Below are positions 31,119-33,194 of a DNA stretch of 33,194 nt, in pieces. The translations under genes and the position numbers were made by a program. Under the pieces are notes generated by a model, which had not been told where the DNA came from, made no database searches, and worked only from the letters and a program-made list of their open reading frames with translations. Positions within the stretch are counted from its first letter, which is position 1, and every line of letters starts with the position of its first letter. The stretch lies in NCBI GenBank assembly GCA_020851255.1, contig JADZDA010000277.1, forward strand, positions 1-33,194. Direction: 5' to 3'. The stretch comes from Burkholderiales bacterium (GTDB lineage Bacteria > Pseudomonadota > Gammaproteobacteria > Burkholderiales > Casimicrobiaceae).

Positions 31119-31154
31119 TTGGACTTACCAAGCTTTATGTTAGGGTGCCAACAT
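31119..31154. promoter_or_regulatory. Two operator-like inverted repeats upstream of the TIM-barrel/G1PDH operon
   Basis: TTGG-ACTTA-CCAA (31119-31131) and ATGTT-AGGGTGCC-AACAT (31137-31154). Confidence 0.4.
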
Positions 31155-31192
31155 TTGGGCCGCCCGGTCCGCGGGCGACCCCGGAGGTGCGC

Positions 31193-31879
31193 ATGGATTT
31201 CATCTTCATGCTGACCCGGCACGACCGGACGATCGACGACGCCGAGGAGATCGTGGACGCGGTCTGCGACCTGGGCGTGCGGCACATCGGCTTCAAGGAC
31301 ATCGGCGTGCCGACGGCGGCGCTCGAGCGCATCGTCCGGCGCATCCGCGCACGTCGCGCCGTGTGCTACCTGGAAGTGGTGAGTACAACACCCGAAGCGG
31401 TCGCGGCGTCGCTCGCCTGCGGCGCCGCCCTCGGCGTCGACTGCCTCCTGGGCGGCACCGACCTCGACGCCGCGCATCGCGCGCTCGGCCGGCTGGACGG
31501 CTACTTCCCGTTCCCGGGGCGCCCGGTGGGCCACCCGACCCGGCTCCACGGCACGCCGGCCGACGTCGAGGCCGACGCGCGGGCGGCGCGCGAGCGCGGC
31601 TGCGGAGGCGTCGACCTGCTCGCCTACCGCGCGACCGAAGCCGATCCCCTCGAACTCGTGCGCGCGGCGAGGCGTGGCATACACGACCGCCGACTCGTCG
31701 TCGCGGGCAGCGTCCGGTCGACCGCGCAGATCCACGCGCTCGCGGCCGCGGGGGCTGACGCGTTCACGATCGGCTCCGCCGTCTTCGACGGCGCGTTCTC
31801 GCCGACCAAAGGATCGCTCCGCGGGCAGATCCTCGACATCCTCGACGCCTGCCAGAGTGCGCCGGCGATGGCGGGATGA
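31193..31879 (+). CDS. Uncharacterised TIM-barrel, phosphate-binding-like protein
   Basis: MDFIFMLTRHDRTIDDAEEIVDAVCDLGVRHIGFKDIGVP...VAGSVRSTAQIHALAAAGADAFTIGSAVF; GGAGG Shine-Dalgarno; 228 aa; stop overlaps the next ATG (ATGA). Confidence 0.85.
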   Translation: MDFIFMLTRHDRTIDDAEEIVDAVCDLGVRHIGFKDIGVPTAALERIVRRIRARRAVCYLEVVSTTPEAVAASLACGAALGVDCLLGGTDLDAAHRALGRLDGYFPFPGRPVGHPTRLHGTPADVEADARAARERGCGGVDLLAYRATEADPLELVRAARRGIHDRRLVVAGSVRSTAQIHALAAAGADAFTIGSAVFDGAFSPTKGSLRGQILDILDACQSAPAMAG

Positions 31880-33194
31880 GCGCCGCACCGTCCGCGGATT
31901 TCGGCGCCGGCGCGCCGGCGCACGGATCGGGGTCGTCGGCCGACCCGATCGACGCGCTACTCGATGGACGCTGGATCGACCCCGACACCGGCCGCGCCAT
32001 CGGCGTCACGATCGGGGCGATCGCGATCGAGGACAGCCTGCGAGGGCGCGAGGCCGACCTCGTGGCGCCGCTGCATCTCGGTGCGCGTCTCGCCGTGGTC
32101 AGCGATGCGGTCACGCACGAGGTGATGGGGGCGCGCGTCGAGCGGGCGCTCGCCCGGATCGCCCGCATCGATTCCGTCGTGCTGCCCCGCGATCCGCACG
32201 CCGACATGCCGACGGTGGAGGCCGTGCGGGCGGCGAGCGCGTCCGCCGACGCCCTGGTCGCGGTGGGCTCGGGCACGATCAACGACCTCGCCAAGTTCGC
32301 CGCGGCGCGGGGCGGCAAGCCCTACGCGGTGTTCGCCACCGCGCCATCGATGAACGGCTACGCGTCCGCCAACGCCGCGATCACCGTCGACGGCCACAAG
32401 AAGACGCTCCCCGCGGCGCTCGCCCGCGGCATCTTCATCGACCTGTCGGTGCTCGCCGCGGCGCCGCTGCGCATGATCCGCGCCGGACTGGGCGACTCGC
32501 TGTGCCGTCCGACCGCCCAGGTCGACTGGCTGCTGTCGCACCACCTGCTCGGCACGGCGTACCGGTCGGCGCCGTTCGCGCTCCTCGAGCGCGACGAGGC
32601 CGCGATGTTCGCGGCGCCCGAGGCGCTCGTCACCGGCGATCTCGCCGCGATGCGGGCGCTCGCGCGGACGCTCGTGCTGTCCGGCATCGGCATGACCCTC
32701 TGCGGGGGAAGCTACCCGGCGAGCCAGGGCGAGCACCTGGTGAGCCACTACCTCGACATGCGCGAGACGCACTCCGGTCCCGGGCGGCTGCACGGCGAGC
32801 AGGTGGCCGTCGCGACGATCGCGATGGCGAGGATCCAGGAAGCGATGCTCGACGGACCGCCCCCCGTGCTGCGCGCCACATCGACCGACGAGCACTCGGT
32901 CCGCGCGCACTTCGGCGACGAGATCGGATCGGCGTGCTGGCGCGAGTTCTCGCCGAAGCGGCTCGACGCGGCCCGCGCCCGCGAGCTCACCGGGCGCGTC
33001 GGGGACCGATGGCCCGAGGTGCGTCGGCGGGCCGCCGCCGTCGCGCACGCTTCCGACCGCCTCGCGTCCGTGATGCGCCGGGTCGGCGGGCCGGTCGCGC
33101 CCGCGGACATCGGCGTGGACGCGTCGACCTGGACCGCGGCCGTGCGACATGCGCGCTTCCTGCGCGACCGCTACACGTTCCTCGACCTGGCCGA
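31876..33194 (+). CDS. sn-glycerol-1-phosphate dehydrogenase / iron-containing alcohol dehydrogenase-like protein (AraM/EgsA-like), truncated at right edge
   Basis: VAVGSGTINDLAKFAAARGGKPYAVFATAPSMNGYASANAAITVDGHKKTLPA...AGLGDSLCRPTAQVDWLLSHHLLG...HGEQVAVATIAMARIQE. Open through the window end; not in the ORF track because it has no stop. Confidence 0.87.
   Translation, partial: MSAAPSADFGAGAPAHGSGSSADPIDALLDGRWIDPDTGRAIGVTIGAIAIEDSLRGREADLVAPLHLGARLAVVSDAVTHEVMGARVERALARIARIDSVVLPRDPHADMPTVEAVRAASASADALVAVGSGTINDLAKFAAARGGKPYAVFATAPSMNGYASANAAITVDGHKKTLPAALARGIFIDLSVLAAAPLRMIRAGLGDSLCRPTAQVDWLLSHHLLGTAYRSAPFALLERDEAAMFAAPEALVTGDLAAMRALARTLVLSGIGMTLCGGSYPASQGEHLVSHYLDMRETHSGPGRLHGEQVAVATIAMARIQEAMLDGPPPVLRATSTDEHSVRAHFGDEIGSACWREFSPKRLDAARARELTGRVGDRWPEVRRRAAAVAHASDRLASVMRRVGGPVAPADIGVDASTWTAAVRHARFLRDRYTFLDLA

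Noticed and set aside
31911-31930. GGCGCCGGCGCGCCGGCGC palindromic stretch
   Set aside because: Lies inside the G1PDH-like coding sequence (Gly/Ala codons); palindromicity expected from GC-rich composition.

Overview
This 33.2-kb, very GC-rich window looks like a betaproteobacterial chromosome. That placement is inferred from gene content and order only. The bulk is conserved housekeeping sequence: ychF-pth-rplY-(SDR insertion)-prs-tRNA-Gln(TTG)-ispE-lolB-TPR lipoprotein | mutM-dynamin-like GTPase | ferredoxin-coaD-rsmD | ftsY-rpoH | kup-ntrX-ntrY-DUF4390-rsmB-fmt-def | LysM-dprA-topB | S8 protease with a DUF5648-like tail | an uncharacterised TIM-barrel gene plus a glycerol-1-phosphate dehydrogenase-like gene truncated at the right edge. 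The most notable element is at the left edge: two identical 36-bp repeats around a 30-bp spacer. On the minus strand the repeat reads GTTGTAGCTCCCGCTCTCACCCCGGATAGCTACAAT, closely resembling type II-C (Cas9) CRISPR repeats. This is probably the end of a type II-C array, with any cas genes and tracrRNA outside the window; a perfect 12-bp inverted repeat abuts its last repeat. Other highlights are a perfect CIRCE (HrcA) operator upstream of rpoH, a 46-bp near-perfect palindrome between a TPR gene and mutM, an NtrX-type regulator with a degenerate AAA+ domain, and an operator-like palindrome pair ahead of the TIM-barrel/G1PDH operon.
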